64,000 bases of DNA from Treponema sp. (lineage in GTDB: Bacteria; Spirochaetota; Spirochaetia; Treponematales; Treponemataceae), in NCBI RefSeq assembly GCF_017430385.1, contig NZ_JAFRNB010000169.1, forward strand, positions 1-64,000, given 5' to 3'. This document shows, piece after piece, positions 8,379-16,928 of the stretch. The position numbers were made by a program, and so were the translations under genes. Numbering within the stretch: position 1 is the first letter of the stretch; each line of letters begins with the position of its first letter. Under the pieces are notes generated by a model. That model saw only the letters and a program-made list of their open reading frames with translations, did no database searches and was not told where the DNA came from.

Positions 8379-9011
8379 ATGAAAAAAACTTTGCTTGCTC
8401 CGTCTTTGCTTTCGGCGGATTTCTCTGATTTGGCAGGTGCAATTAGAAAAATTGAAAATGACGGCGGAAGTATCGTTCATATTGATGTCATGGACGGTCA
8501 GTTTGTTCCGCAGATTACTTATGGTCAGCCTGTAATCAAGTCGATTCGGCCTCTTACTGATTTGCCTTTTGATGTTCATCTCATGGTTGAGAAACCTGAG
8601 CTTATGGTTGATTCTTTTGCCGAAGCTGGCGCGGACTGGATTACTTTCCATTACGAGTCAACAATCCACATCGACCGGCTCATTCATCACATCCACGATC
8701 TGGGCAAAAAATGCGGAATCTCAATCGTTCCGTCTACGCCGGTGCCGGCTCTTTCTCAAATCCTGCATCTTGTGGATTTGGTTCTTGTGATGAGCGTAAA
8801 CCCTGGTTTCGGCGGGCAGAGTTTCATTCCTTACGCACTTGATAAAATTTCTGAGCTGAAAAAAATCCGTGCAGAGCGCGGGCTTGATTTTAATATTTCT
8901 GTTGACGGCGGAGTAAACGAAAAGAATTTCTCCGAAATCGCGGAGGCAGGAGCGGATATCCTTGTCTCAGGCTCATCTTTTTTCAGCGGAAAGTTAAAGT
9001 GGGAGAAATAA
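8379..9011 (+). CDS. rpe: Ribulose-phosphate 3-epimerase
   Basis: A 210-residue TIM-barrel enzyme of the pentose phosphate pathway that interconverts D-ribulose 5-phosphate and D-xylulose 5-phosphate. Diagnostic motifs are LAPSLLSADF at the N terminus, HIDVMDGQFVPQITYG (metal-binding His and catalytic Asp), FDVHLMVEKPE, VMSVNPGFGGQSF and the phosphate loop DGGVNEKN...GADILVSGS. The frame opens earlier with TTG at 8361, but that overlaps the promoter's -10; ATG 8379 matches family length. It heads a run of four genes with short gaps or overlaps. Confidence 0.95.
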   Translation: MKKTLLAPSLLSADFSDLAGAIRKIENDGGSIVHIDVMDGQFVPQITYGQPVIKSIRPLTDLPFDVHLMVEKPELMVDSFAEAGADWITFHYESTIHIDRLIHHIHDLGKKCGISIVPSTPVPALSQILHLVDLVLVMSVNPGFGGQSFIPYALDKISELKKIRAERGLDFNISVDGGVNEKNFSEIAEAGADILVSGSSFFSGKLKWEK

Positions 9012-9012
9012 T

Positions 9013-10107
9013 TTGCTGAAAAGGTTCGCCGCCCTTGCTTTTTTTTCATTTTTCTCAATTTTCTGCCTTTTCCCGCAGACTGCTTCCAAGTCAAAATTGT
9101 CTGCGGCGGACAGCGCGAATTTAAAGCAGGGAGCTGACGCCTACAAAAAAGAGGACTGGACGAGCGCGATTTTCTTTTTGCGGAAGGTTGTGTCTGTGCC
9201 AGGCAATGTGAGCGATGAGAACCTCTTCATGCTCATAAAAAGCGAGATTTATGCAGGTGAATATCGTCAGGCGCAGAATGATTGCGAAAAATTCCTTGAG
9301 CAGTTCACTTCATCTCCTTATACGGAATATGTAAGATATCAGAACGGAAGGCTCCTTCATCTCCTTGCACGGAATGAGGATGCGGTTCTTTCCCTCAGTG
9401 ATTTCTGCCATCAGAATCCTGACAGCGAGCTTTATCCCCTTGCGCTTTATTGGATTGCCGAAAGTTTCTATGATGAATACAACTTTGAGAGCGCGCGTGG
9501 CCTTTATGAGCGTGTCGTGAATGATTTTCCCGGCTGCGAAAAGGCACCGCAGGCACAGTACAAGCTTGATTTGATTGAACGGCGTTCAAGGGAAGAAAAA
9601 CTCCTCTACCTTTTGAAAGTAATCGGCGAAGAAAACCTTTCTACCCGTGAGGAATATGAGCGTCAACTCCGGGTTTATGCACTTGAGGATGAGAGCGGTG
9701 TAAGGCATCTTCTTCTTGACTCACAGGCACGGATTGCGGAGCTTGAGGCTCTTCTTGAGCAGGGCGGAGCTTTGCCGGCTGAGCCAGAGCCGGAGCCTTC
9801 TGCAGTAACAGAGCCTTCAGAATCAGCGGAGTCCGGTGAAAATTCTGGAGAACCTGCTGCTTCACCGGAACCAGAAAAAGGTGCGCCAGGTGGCGTGTCA
9901 AAGCCTGAAAAACCAAATGTTCAGATTATTCAGAGCGTGAACGAACCTTCCATCCGCGTAAAACAGAATCCGGGCGGTCAGGGAACTTCTGCTGTAAAGA
10001 ATACTAATGCCTCTTCAAAAGATACGGAACTTCATACCCTCAAACGCAAGGCCAGGCAGCTTCAGTATCTTCTTGAGGAGCAGCAGACTGAGGATGGTGC
10101 GAAATGA
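9013..10107 (+). CDS. Exported tetratricopeptide protein (YbgF/CpoB-like organisation)
   Basis: A 364-residue exported protein starting with TTG, preceded by GGGAGAA at good spacing and lying 1 base after the rpe stop. Residues 1-20 are a signal peptide (FAALAFFSFFSIFCLFPQ). Residues ~30-190 hold TPR units (KQGADAYKKEDWTSAIFFLRKVV; LYWIAESFYDEYNFESARGLYERVV). A Pro/Glu/Ser-rich linker follows (about 250-290, with PAEPEPEP), then a short charged C-terminal coiled-coil segment. It is probably periplasmic and organises envelope proteins; the specific partner is unknown. The next gene overlaps its stop by 4 bases. Confidence 0.75.
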   Translation: MLKRFAALAFFSFFSIFCLFPQTASKSKLSAADSANLKQGADAYKKEDWTSAIFFLRKVVSVPGNVSDENLFMLIKSEIYAGEYRQAQNDCEKFLEQFTSSPYTEYVRYQNGRLLHLLARNEDAVLSLSDFCHQNPDSELYPLALYWIAESFYDEYNFESARGLYERVVNDFPGCEKAPQAQYKLDLIERRSREEKLLYLLKVIGEENLSTREEYERQLRVYALEDESGVRHLLLDSQARIAELEALLEQGGALPAEPEPEPSAVTEPSESAESGENSGEPAASPEPEKGAPGGVSKPEKPNVQIIQSVNEPSIRVKQNPGGQGTSAVKNTNASSKDTELHTLKRKARQLQYLLEEQQTEDGAK

Positions 10108-11414
10108 AAAGACCTCTTGTTTTGTCTCTCTTGTTTTTATCTTTGTCTTCATTTTCAACTTTTGCGATTGACAGCGAAAAACTCAGGGAAAATCTTGAAA
10201 ATTCACAGCATCTGACCGAACTCATGATGGATGAGGAGTATGTAAAAAGACAGAAAGCCATCGCTGAGGAAAAACGTCTCAAAAAAGAGGCCGAGACCGA
10301 GCTTTATGATGGAGTACTCGGCGTAAAATATCATCTTGAGTCTTCTTACATCCTTGAAGGCAAATTCCTCCGCATGGAATTTTTCCGCAAGCCTGGAACT
10401 TTCAGCATCTTCTGTATGCCTGAGGGAGAAGGCTCCGTTCCGCTTCTCGCAACCCATGATTTGTCTGCCTCGACATGCTTCCTCATGAAGCTTGATGAAA
10501 AAGTCTATCATCTCGGAAAGTCTCCGCGCGTGCTCCGGGAGCTCAGGCGGCTTTCTGACGGAGGAGTGCAGCTTGTCTATTCTTTTGAAAACGGAATGAG
10601 GCTTATCGCTGATTTTTCTTTCGTGGCAAGCAGGGAAAGCAAGCCGGAGGATATAATAAAGGTTCGCCTGTATGTCCTCAACCTGGGAAATGAAAATCAT
10701 TCTGTGGATTTAAAAGGAATTTTCGACACGATATGCGGTGAAGTTTCTTCGGTACATTTCACCACTGAAAAACGAAGCAAGATTCGCTTTGAGACCCGCT
10801 ATTCAAATTCCGACCTGCATTCAGAGCGGACTATTATATCTGCCAATGACAAGGCTTACTTCCAGTTCGTGCTTGATTCTCAGAATGTTACTCCAATCGA
10901 ATCAGTTACGCTTGCAAATATCGACGAACTTTATAAAATGGACTGGGATTCAGGTTTCAGAAAGGGGCGTGGATTCTCAAACATCCGCGGTTATGACGAT
11001 TCTGGAATTATGATTGACTGGCCTGAATTCGCGCTTCCGCCGGAAAGCAAAACTGAGTTCACTTTCTATATCGCGGCTGCCACTTCCGATGAATATCCTC
11101 TTGGCCTTACTTACGCCGACGGAATTCTTGTCCTGGATAAAAAACAGCAGGATGATTCCGCGCTTCTGGACTTCAATAATCAGAATCCTGCGCAGGAAGA
11201 GCCTCAGAAAGAAAATGCCGTGAACAGTGACAAAAGGACGGATGTGGAGTTCGTTGTTCCTCCTATAAAGGATTATCAGCTTGATTCTGGCTACATTCAG
11301 GATCTTATTGATAAAATCGACCGGCTTCAGTCCTCAAAAAATGTAGACAAAAAGGAACTTATGAAACTGAATGCAGAGCTTGATGCAATCCTTGAAAAGT
11401 TGAGGCGGCAGTAG
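10104..11414 (+). CDS. Exported protein of unknown function, spirochaete type
   Basis: A 436-residue protein with a clear signal peptide (MKRPLVLSLLFLSLSSFSTFA, cut near residue 21). Residues ~25-60 are a charged helical segment (MMDEEYVKRQKAIAEEKRLKKEAE). The middle, ~65-345, looks like a beta-rich domain. The last ~45 residues are a helical coiled coil (YIQDLIDKIDRLQSSKNVDKKELMKLNAELDAI). I do not recognise a family. It overlaps the upstream TPR gene by 4 bases and ends 2 bases before the next gene, so the three envelope genes are one unit and probably one complex. Confidence 0.6.
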   Translation: MKRPLVLSLLFLSLSSFSTFAIDSEKLRENLENSQHLTELMMDEEYVKRQKAIAEEKRLKKEAETELYDGVLGVKYHLESSYILEGKFLRMEFFRKPGTFSIFCMPEGEGSVPLLATHDLSASTCFLMKLDEKVYHLGKSPRVLRELRRLSDGGVQLVYSFENGMRLIADFSFVASRESKPEDIIKVRLYVLNLGNENHSVDLKGIFDTICGEVSSVHFTTEKRSKIRFETRYSNSDLHSERTIISANDKAYFQFVLDSQNVTPIESVTLANIDELYKMDWDSGFRKGRGFSNIRGYDDSGIMIDWPEFALPPESKTEFTFYIAAATSDEYPLGLTYADGILVLDKKQQDDSALLDFNNQNPAQEEPQKENAVNSDKRTDVEFVVPPIKDYQLDSGYIQDLIDKIDRLQSSKNVDKKELMKLNAELDAILEKLRRQ

Positions 11415-11416
11415 AT

Positions 11417-12553
11417 ATGAGCCGTTCAGCCTTGGAAAAAGCGCATAGCCTTGTGCGACGCCGTAAATTCTCACATGCAATTACTCTTCTCGAATCCGGC
11501 AACAATCCAGATATATACCGTGAGAGCTTTGATTATTTCCTTACGGCTGGAATTTCCTGCCTTTATCTCGGAGACACCGGCAGTGCGAGCGCGTATTTTC
11601 AGAGGGCTAGGCATATAAGGATGACAGACCCGACTTTGCTTTGTGCTCAGGCCGTTTTGTTTTTGCGGCGCGGCGACATGGACAGGGCAATCAATTATTA
11701 TCTTGATATTCTTGATTATGATCCCAAGCATAAAATCGCCCTTGATGCAATGGAATTTATCCGCACGCATGGAACTTATGAGGAAGTCTGCAAGGTTGTT
11801 GATTCAGGTGAAATCGAACGGTTCTATCCTCCGCTTGGGCTTAACCCGGATGTCATAAAAAGAATCGCGCTTTCAGCTTTTGCCGGAATCGTGCTTGCGT
11901 TTTTGTTGCTCAACTTCGGCCGTTTTTCCAGGATCGCCCGCGATGTTCATGTTCCGTCATCAAAGCCTCGTGCTGATTTGAACGCGCTGTTCCTTTCTGT
12001 TGATGAGATGGGAAATGCCCGCAATCAGGATTCGTCCGGAGCAGCATACAAATATGTCCTTACGGACTCTCAGATTAAGAAATCCTTTGATTTGGCGATG
12101 ACTCATTTTCAGGATTACAGGGAAAATGCTTCTTTGGTTGAGATTAACCGGCTTCTCAATTCAAATGCCAGCGACTCAATAAAAGCAAAGGCAAGGATGA
12201 TTTCCACTTATTTTACGGAGCCGACTTTTGATTCCCTTGATGACTACGGTGACAATATTGCTTATTCAGATGTCGCAAGAGATCCTGAGCTTTACATCGG
12301 CTGTATGGTCGCATGGTCAGGCCGGGTTTCAAATGCGATTTCCGAGGGCGTTTCGTACCGGTGTGACCTGCTTGTAGGTTATGAGAATCTTGTGAGGGTT
12401 GAGGGACTGGTACCGCTGTTCTTTGCGGAGGCTCCTTATCCGGCCATTGACAGCGAAAGACCTGTGAAAGTTCTTGGAAGAATCAAGGTTGAGAACGGAA
12501 AGATTCTTCTTGACGGCAGGGCAATTTACCAGCCTGTCAGGAGAGATAATTAG
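11417..12553 (+). CDS. Membrane-anchored TPR protein of unknown function
   Basis: A 378-residue protein. TPR units occupy residues ~5-130 (TAGISCLYLGDTGSASAYFQRAR; RRGDMDRAINYYLDILDYDPKHK), then one transmembrane helix at ~152-170 (IALSAFAGIVLAFLLLNFG). A second domain follows: helical at ~210-270, then a compact beta domain at ~285-370 (CMVAWSGRVSNAISEGVSYRCDLLVGYENLVRVEGLVPL) that resembles a small OB-like fold. With no N-terminal signal peptide, the TPR part is probably cytoplasmic and the beta domain periplasmic. It is last in the rpe cluster, followed by the recA regulatory region. Confidence 0.6.
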   Translation: MSRSALEKAHSLVRRRKFSHAITLLESGNNPDIYRESFDYFLTAGISCLYLGDTGSASAYFQRARHIRMTDPTLLCAQAVLFLRRGDMDRAINYYLDILDYDPKHKIALDAMEFIRTHGTYEEVCKVVDSGEIERFYPPLGLNPDVIKRIALSAFAGIVLAFLLLNFGRFSRIARDVHVPSSKPRADLNALFLSVDEMGNARNQDSSGAAYKYVLTDSQIKKSFDLAMTHFQDYRENASLVEINRLLNSNASDSIKAKARMISTYFTEPTFDSLDDYGDNIAYSDVARDPELYIGCMVAWSGRVSNAISEGVSYRCDLLVGYENLVRVEGLVPLFFAEAPYPAIDSERPVKVLGRIKVENGKILLDGRAIYQPVRRDN

Positions 12554-12610
12554 AGATTTTGGAGATTTTAAGCTCCGAAATGAAAAATTTTGAAATTTTT
12601 TAAAGAATTT

Positions 12611-12660
12611 TTGATTTGCATTGCCAAAAATGCAAAAATTCCGCCTATATATAGGTGGGT
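12611..12660 (+). promoter_or_regulatory. recA upstream element (shared with ssb and a lamin-tail-like gene)
   Basis: TTTGCAT (12615-12621) and ATGCAAA (12630-12636) form a perfect inverted repeat around the 8-base spacer TGCCAAAA. A self-complementary CCTATATATAGG follows at 12643-12654, containing a possible -10. The block ATTGCCAAAAATGCAAA is identical upstream of ssb (minus strand, 61378-61394) and of the gene at 57261 (57196-57212). This is most likely an operator or promoter for co-regulated genes. LexA-type control is possible because recA is a classic target, but the sequence alone does not show which regulator binds. Confidence 0.65.
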
Positions 12661-12691
12661 GGGGAAATAAAAATATATAAGGTGGATTTCT

Positions 12692-13903
12692 ATGGCAGAA
12701 AAAACACAGCAGCAGCCGCCAGCAGACATGGCGGAAAAATTAAAGGCTCTTGAAGCTGCCCGCTTGCAGATTGAAAAGCAGTTCGGAGCAGGTTCGCTCA
12801 TTAAGCTCGGAGCACAGACTGATTTGACCGGCGTTGATGTAATTCCTTCCGGCTCAATTTTGCTCGACGAGGCTTTGGGCGTTGGTGGTTATCCTCGCGG
12901 ACGAATCATCGAAATGTACGGCCCGGAAAGTTCTGGTAAGACAACGCTTGCTCTTCATGCAGTTGCCGAAGCTCAGAAAATGGGCGGAATCGCGGCATTC
13001 ATCGATGCTGAGCACGCTCTTGACCCGGTTTATGCAAAAAATCTCGGCGTTGACATTGACAATCTCTGGGTCTCTCAGCCGGATAACGGTGAGCAGGCTC
13101 TTGAAATTACTGAGAATTTGGTTCGTTCCGGGGCAGTTGATATCATCGTAGTTGACTCAGTTGCGGCCCTTACTCCTCAGAAAGAAATCGAAGGTGACAT
13201 GGGTGACTCAATGATGGGCTTACAGGCTCGCCTTATGAGCCAGGCACTCCGAAAGCTCACCGCAATCGTCGGAAAGAGCAAATGTATGATTATCTTCATC
13301 AACCAGATTCGTATGAAGATTGGTATCATGTTCGGAAACCCGGAGACTACAACCGGCGGTAACGCGCTTAAATTCTATTCATCAGTTCGTCTTGAAATCC
13401 GCCGAATCGAATCAATCGAGGGAAAGGGCGAAGAGGACGCAATCGGAAACCGTGTCAGAGTCAAGGTCGTTAAGAACAAGGTTGCGCCACCGTTCCGCAA
13501 GGTCGAGCTTGATATCTACTTCGGAAAAGGTATTTCCGCAACAGCTTCGCTTTTGGATTCTGCCGTCAAGCACGGAATCATCGACAAGCGTGGTGCATGG
13601 TACACCCGCGGCGACGAAAAGGTCGGTCAGGGCAAAGAGAATGCAATCAACTTCCTCAAAGAAAATCCTGATTACGCAAAACAGATTGAGGCTCAGATCC
13701 GAAACGAAGTTTTCCCAGGCCAGATTCTGCGCACCCGTGAGGGAGTCGCGGTTTATCCTGAGCAGGAAAAGGCCGTAAATGATGCAAAAAAAGCCGCTGA
13801 AAAGGCAGCTAAGGATGCTGAAAAGGCCGCAAAACTTGCAGCTAAGGCTGAAGCCCCGGCTCCAGAGCCTGTGGTGCCGAGCGCAAGCGACGCGTTGTTT
13901 TAA
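12692..13903 (+). CDS. recA: RecA recombinase
   Basis: A 403-residue DNA strand-exchange protein that forms filaments on single-stranded DNA and drives recombinational repair. Walker A GPESSGKT is at residues 77-84, Walker [11 protein letters not shown] follows, and the conserved DNA-binding loop L2 region [28 protein letters not shown] is present. The C-terminal ~50 residues are an Ala/Lys/Glu-rich tail ([20 protein letters not shown]), longer than usual and possibly regulatory. AAGGTGG precedes the ATG. folK follows its stop codon with no gap, and scpA, scpB and rluB continue the operon. Confidence 0.97.
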   Translation: MAEKTQQQPPADMAEKLKALEAARLQIEKQFGAGSLIKLGAQTDLTGVDVIPSGSILLDEALGVGGYPRGRIIEMYGPESSGKTTLALHAVAEAQKMGGIAAFIDAEHALDPVYAKNLGVDIDNLWVSQPDNGEQALEITENLVRSGAVDIIVVDSVAALTPQKEIEGDMGDSMMGLQARLMSQALRKLTAIVGKSKCMIIFINQIRMKIGIMFGNPETTTGGNALKFYSSVRLEIRRIESIEGKGEEDAIGNRVRVKVVKNKVAPPFRKVELDIYFGKGISATASLLDSAVKHGIIDKRGAWYTRGDEKVGQGKENAINFLKENPDYAKQIEAQIRNEVFPGQILRTREGVAVYPEQEKAVNDAKKAAEKAAKDAEKAAKLAAKAEAPAPEPVVPSASDALF

Positions 13904-14494
13904 ATGTTTACAGTTTTAGGTCTTGGTTCCAATAAGTCATTTGCTTCTCTTGATTCGCTTCACTTGCTCGCAAAGGCTTGTGATTTTTTGGAACCGTTGC
14001 TTTCTGATTTCAGGTTCTCTTCGGTTTATCGTACTAAGCCCATGTATGTCACGGATCAGTCTGATTTTTACAATATGGCAGTTTCGGGGCAAACGGAGCT
14101 TTCTGCGCACGAGCTTCTTTCAAAAATCCATGAGATTGAAGCAAAGTTTGGCCGTGACCGAAAATCCGAAATCAGGAACGGCCCCCGCTCAATCGACATT
14201 GACATTGAGCTTTTCGGGAACGAGGAAATCCATTTTTCGGATTCTTCCGACCCGATGAAAAATCTTGAGGTTCCACATCCCCGGCTTTCGGAAAGGGCAT
14301 TTGTTTTGATTCCGCTTCTTGAAGTTTTGCCGCCAAATGCCGATATTCAAAGCAGGGATTTTGAAAAATCTTTGGCACAAATTGGCAATCAGGGTGCAGA
14401 AAAACTCCTTGATGCTGCTGAATTTGCGAAGATCATCGCGGAAATGGGGAATCAATATGGAAGAACAGGCAGTTGCACAGTCACAAATCGCTGA
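13904..14494 (+). CDS. folK: 2-amino-4-hydroxy-6-hydroxymethyldihydropteridine pyrophosphokinase
   Basis: A 196-residue cytoplasmic folate-pathway enzyme that transfers pyrophosphate from ATP to 6-hydroxymethyl-7,8-dihydropterin. GLGSNKS at the N terminus, SSVYRTKPM, the pterin/ATP loop NGPRSIDIDIELFG (catalytic Asp pair) and the product-binding VPHPRLSERAFVLIPLLEV are all present. The ATG follows directly on the recA stop and no Shine-Dalgarno is visible, so translation is probably coupled to recA. Its 3' end overlaps scpA by 38 bases. Other folate genes are absent from the window. Confidence 0.93.
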   Translation: MFTVLGLGSNKSFASLDSLHLLAKACDFLEPLLSDFRFSSVYRTKPMYVTDQSDFYNMAVSGQTELSAHELLSKIHEIEAKFGRDRKSEIRNGPRSIDIDIELFGNEEIHFSDSSDPMKNLEVPHPRLSERAFVLIPLLEVLPPNADIQSRDFEKSLAQIGNQGAEKLLDAAEFAKIIAEMGNQYGRTGSCTVTNR

Positions 14495-15266
14495 AAATCA
14501 GGCTGAGGTTGATAATGATGACGAGAATGGCGGAAAAGAAAAACGCCGCTACAAGGTCGGTGAATTTGACGGCCCTCTTGATTTGCTCTGGGCTTTAATC
14601 CGCGACAATAAATTCAATATTTACGACATTCCTATTGCCGAGATTACCGAGCAGTTCCTCGAATATCTTGATTATGCGGCTTCTGTTGATTTGGGCGACC
14701 TTTCTGATTTTTACAAATGGGCTTCCCGTCTGATTTATATAAAATCCCGCATGATGCTTCCTGTTGAGGTAAAAATTGAGGATGACCTTGATTTTGATGA
14801 TCCGCGCGAGGAGCTTGTCGAGCATCTTATCGAATACCAGAAATTCAAAAAACTCTCTGACCTCATCGAAGAAAAACAGGACCAGAATGACTGGAATTTT
14901 GAGCGTAACAAAGTCCAGCGTGTCCTTCCTTTTGAGGATGAGAATCTCTGGGAAAAAATCGACACCTGGGATTTGCTTGAGCAGATGCAGAAAATCTTCA
15001 AGAGCCTCATGAGCCAGTACACTGACCAGAAAATCCTTGATGTTTACGAAGAAATTTCCGTCAATGAGAAAATCACTTTAATGCGCGAACTGCTTGAGGA
15101 AAAAAGTGAGTGCATGTTCACGGATTTGCTTGTCCGCAAAGGAAATATCCTGGATGTAATCTGCGCGTTCATGGCAATTCTGGAGGCAGTCAAGTTCAAG
15201 ATGGCGGCAATCTACCAGAACCGAATGTTCGGCGACATCAAAATCTGCCGTTACGAAGCGGCGTAG
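14457..15266 (+). CDS. scpA: Segregation and condensation protein A (kleisin)
   Basis: A 269-residue kleisin that bridges the SMC heads with ScpB in bacterial condensin, for chromosome compaction and segregation. The family opening YKVGEFDGPLDLLWALIRDNKFNIYDIPIAEITEQFL is at residues ~30-65, with ASRLIYIKSRMMLP next; the winged-helix C terminus (MRELLEEKSECMFTDLLV...FMAILEAVKFKMAAI) is intact. The start is ATG 14457 behind GGGGA; the longer open frame from 14319 runs antisense to nothing but overlaps folK and is not needed. The first ~28 residues are acidic and variable. scpB follows 40 bases later. Confidence 0.93.
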   Translation: MEEQAVAQSQIAENQAEVDNDDENGGKEKRRYKVGEFDGPLDLLWALIRDNKFNIYDIPIAEITEQFLEYLDYAASVDLGDLSDFYKWASRLIYIKSRMMLPVEVKIEDDLDFDDPREELVEHLIEYQKFKKLSDLIEEKQDQNDWNFERNKVQRVLPFEDENLWEKIDTWDLLEQMQKIFKSLMSQYTDQKILDVYEEISVNEKITLMRELLEEKSECMFTDLLVRKGNILDVICAFMAILEAVKFKMAAIYQNRMFGDIKICRYEAA

Positions 15267-15306
15267 TTGTTGAAATCCTTTTTTTTAACTATAATGATTT
15301 CCACTT

Positions 15307-15852
15307 ATGGATATAAATCTTGAAAAAGAAGCTGGGCTTGTTGAGGCGGTTTTGTTTTTGGAAAGCGAGCCTCTTACTGTCGAGGCTATTTCTGCCAGCA
15401 CCCAGCTTTCTGTCGATGTCGTAAAAGAATGTATTGAAATCTTAAAGGAAAAATACACTGCGCCAAATTGCGGTGTTGAGCTTTCCGTGATTACCGGCGG
15501 TTACGCGCTCACTCCCAAAAAAGAATACTGGGAATCTCTCAAAGAAAAATATGGAAATAAGAGCGAGGGCAAGCTGTCCCGCTCGGCTCTTGAAGTTCTT
15601 TCAATTATCGCGTACAAACAGCCGATAACTCGTGCCGAAATTGAGGCTTTGCGCGGAGTTTCTCCGGACAACATGATTCGTCTTTTGATTGAGCGTCAGC
15701 TTATTAAGGAAGTCGGTCGCCGTGACACACCGGGCCGCCCAGTTGAATTCGGTACGACAAAAGAATTCCTGAAGTTCTTCCGCCTTAACTCAATTGCGGA
15801 ACTGCCACAGCTTGATGAAACTGAAAATGAGAGGTTCGTACTTGCCCGATAA
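15307..15852 (+). CDS. scpB: Segregation and condensation protein B
   Basis: A 181-residue partner of ScpA in the SMC condensin. Two winged-helix units are recognisable: VEAVLFLESEPLTVEAIS at the N terminus and SRSALEVLSIIAYKQPITRAEIEALRGV in the second half, followed by VGRRDTPGRPVEFGTTKEFLKFF, the family's most conserved segment. The smc gene itself is not in the window. The gene overlaps the start of rluB by 11 bases. Confidence 0.95.
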   Translation: MDINLEKEAGLVEAVLFLESEPLTVEAISASTQLSVDVVKECIEILKEKYTAPNCGVELSVITGGYALTPKKEYWESLKEKYGNKSEGKLSRSALEVLSIIAYKQPITRAEIEALRGVSPDNMIRLLIERQLIKEVGRRDTPGRPVEFGTTKEFLKFFRLNSIAELPQLDETENERFVLAR

Positions 15853-16582
15853 TTCAAATTCTACCGCAAAAGAAGAAGTTCGCCTGCAGGTTTTTCTCGC
15901 TCATTCAGGTGTTGCGAGCCGCCGTGCCTCAGAAAAAATCATTCTGGATGGCCGTGTTGTTGTAAATGGTGTCGTTGTCACAGAGCTTGGCACGAAAGTG
16001 AGCGAAAAGGACAAGATTACCGTTGACGGAAAACTGATTTCTCTTGAAGAGCAAAAACGGTATGTTCTTTTGAACAAGCCTCTTGGCGTTGTCTGCACCC
16101 AGTCTGATGAAAAGGGCAGGGCTTGTGCCGTTGATTTGCTCCGCGAACAGTACACAGAGCGGCTTTACAATGTCGGGCGGCTCGATATGTTCAGCCACGG
16201 CGCGCTTATTTTTACGAATGACGGAGACTTTGCCGCAAAACTGAGTCATCCGAGCGCGGAGATTGAGAAGGAATATATAGTAGAAAGTTCTCTTCCTTTG
16301 CCGCGCCGTCTTGCCGAAGACTTTAAGCGTGGCGTGCGTGTCGAGGGTGTTTTTTACAAGGCGAAAGATGCCGAAGAACTGAATTCCCACAAAATGCGTG
16401 TCGTGCTGGTCGAGGGCAAAAACCGTGAGATCCGCCGCGTGTTTGAGAATGCGGGAGTCGCAATCCGGAACCTGTGCCGCGTCCGTATCGGAAATGTGGA
16501 GCTTGGCGAAATGGAGCCGGGAGAATTCCGCGACCTGACCGAAAAAGAAGTGCATGGCCTTTTGAAACTCTGCAAGAATTAG
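15842..16582 (+). CDS. rluB: 23S rRNA pseudouridine synthase (RluB/RsuA family)
   Basis: An enzyme of 246 residues that isomerises uridine to pseudouridine in rRNA. An S4 RNA-binding domain comes first (RLQVFLAHSGVASRRASEKIILDGRVVVNG), then the catalytic domain with NVGRLDMFSHGALIFTNDGDF; the Asp in GRLD is the catalytic residue. KNREIRRVFENAGVAIRNLCRVRIG is the conserved end. The frame is open upstream, but a TTG at 15842 behind AGAGG fits the family length. The common RsuA/RluB motif has GL(L/M) after the Ser; here HGALIF is a mild variant. The scpA-scpB-rluB order is conserved in many bacteria. Confidence 0.88.
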   Translation: MPDNSNSTAKEEVRLQVFLAHSGVASRRASEKIILDGRVVVNGVVVTELGTKVSEKDKITVDGKLISLEEQKRYVLLNKPLGVVCTQSDEKGRACAVDLLREQYTERLYNVGRLDMFSHGALIFTNDGDFAAKLSHPSAEIEKEYIVESSLPLPRRLAEDFKRGVRVEGVFYKAKDAEELNSHKMRVVLVEGKNREIRRVFENAGVAIRNLCRVRIGNVELGEMEPGEFRDLTEKEVHGLLKLCKN

Positions 16583-16803
16583 GAAGTGGAATACGGAAAG
16601 TGGAAAGAGGAAAACGAAAAGTTTAACTCTGCGGTACGATTTCCACGAAAAGAGAAAGCCGCTCCGCTATGGAGTGGTGGCGAAGCCAGTGCGAAAGCAC
16701 CGCGCGTGAGCAAGCCACGGAACAGCGGCAGCAAGTTGATTTGCGCCAAAAATTGAAAACTTTATGTCGGAATAAAATAACTTCCGGCATTAGCTAGAAA
16801 ATG
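16583..16803. other. Intergenic region with dispersed repeat and hairpins
   Basis: No gene is visible. The region starts with a purine-rich GGAAGTGG/GGAAAGTGGAAAG run like that at 24411-24439. At 16669-16720 there is a copy of a repeat also found at 26680-26735 (TATGGAG, GTGGCGAAGCCAGTGCG, AGCACCG, then CGGAACA), with a GTGC-GAAA-GCAC hairpin. A further hairpin, GTCGGAA with TTCCGGC, lies at about 16766-16788. Confidence 0.6.
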
Positions 16804-16898
16804 CAAAAAACAGGCGTAGGCGGGTTATGACAGAAACCTCACTTGAACTTGTTCACCGTGAGGTTTTCTGGCATGTTCCGCCGGGAGCCTGTTTTTTG
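16804..16898 (+). ncRNA. Long rod-like RNA hairpin upstream of cmk-rpsA
   Basis: A 95-base nearly continuous hairpin. Outer stem: 16804-16815 pairs with 16887-16898 (12 bp, no mismatch). GGCGG (16819-16823) pairs with CCGCC (16878-16882). CAGAAACCTCAC (16831-16842) pairs with 16858-16870, with one bulged T. TGAAC/GTTCA closes the tip. The stems are separated by internal loops, one with seven bases on each side. The outer 3' arm ends in six T residues, so it could be the terminator of rluB, an attenuator in the cmk-rpsA leader, or a small RNA. The cmk ATG is 31 bases further on. Confidence 0.5.
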
Positions 16899-16928
16899 AA
16901 ATATCCAGAAAATCTAGGAAGGTGTTTT

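Noticed and set aside
14319-14456. N-terminal extension of scpA
   Set aside because: Overlaps folK heavily; a good start with GGGGA is at 14457.
16583-16803. Additional tRNA or SRP RNA in the rluB-cmk gap
   Set aside because: No cloverleaf and no GGAAGCAGCC SRP core; only repeats and hairpins.
16827-16928. N-terminal extension of cmk
   Set aside because: It lies across the rod hairpin; cmk proteins begin at the P-loop and AAGG precedes ATG 16929.
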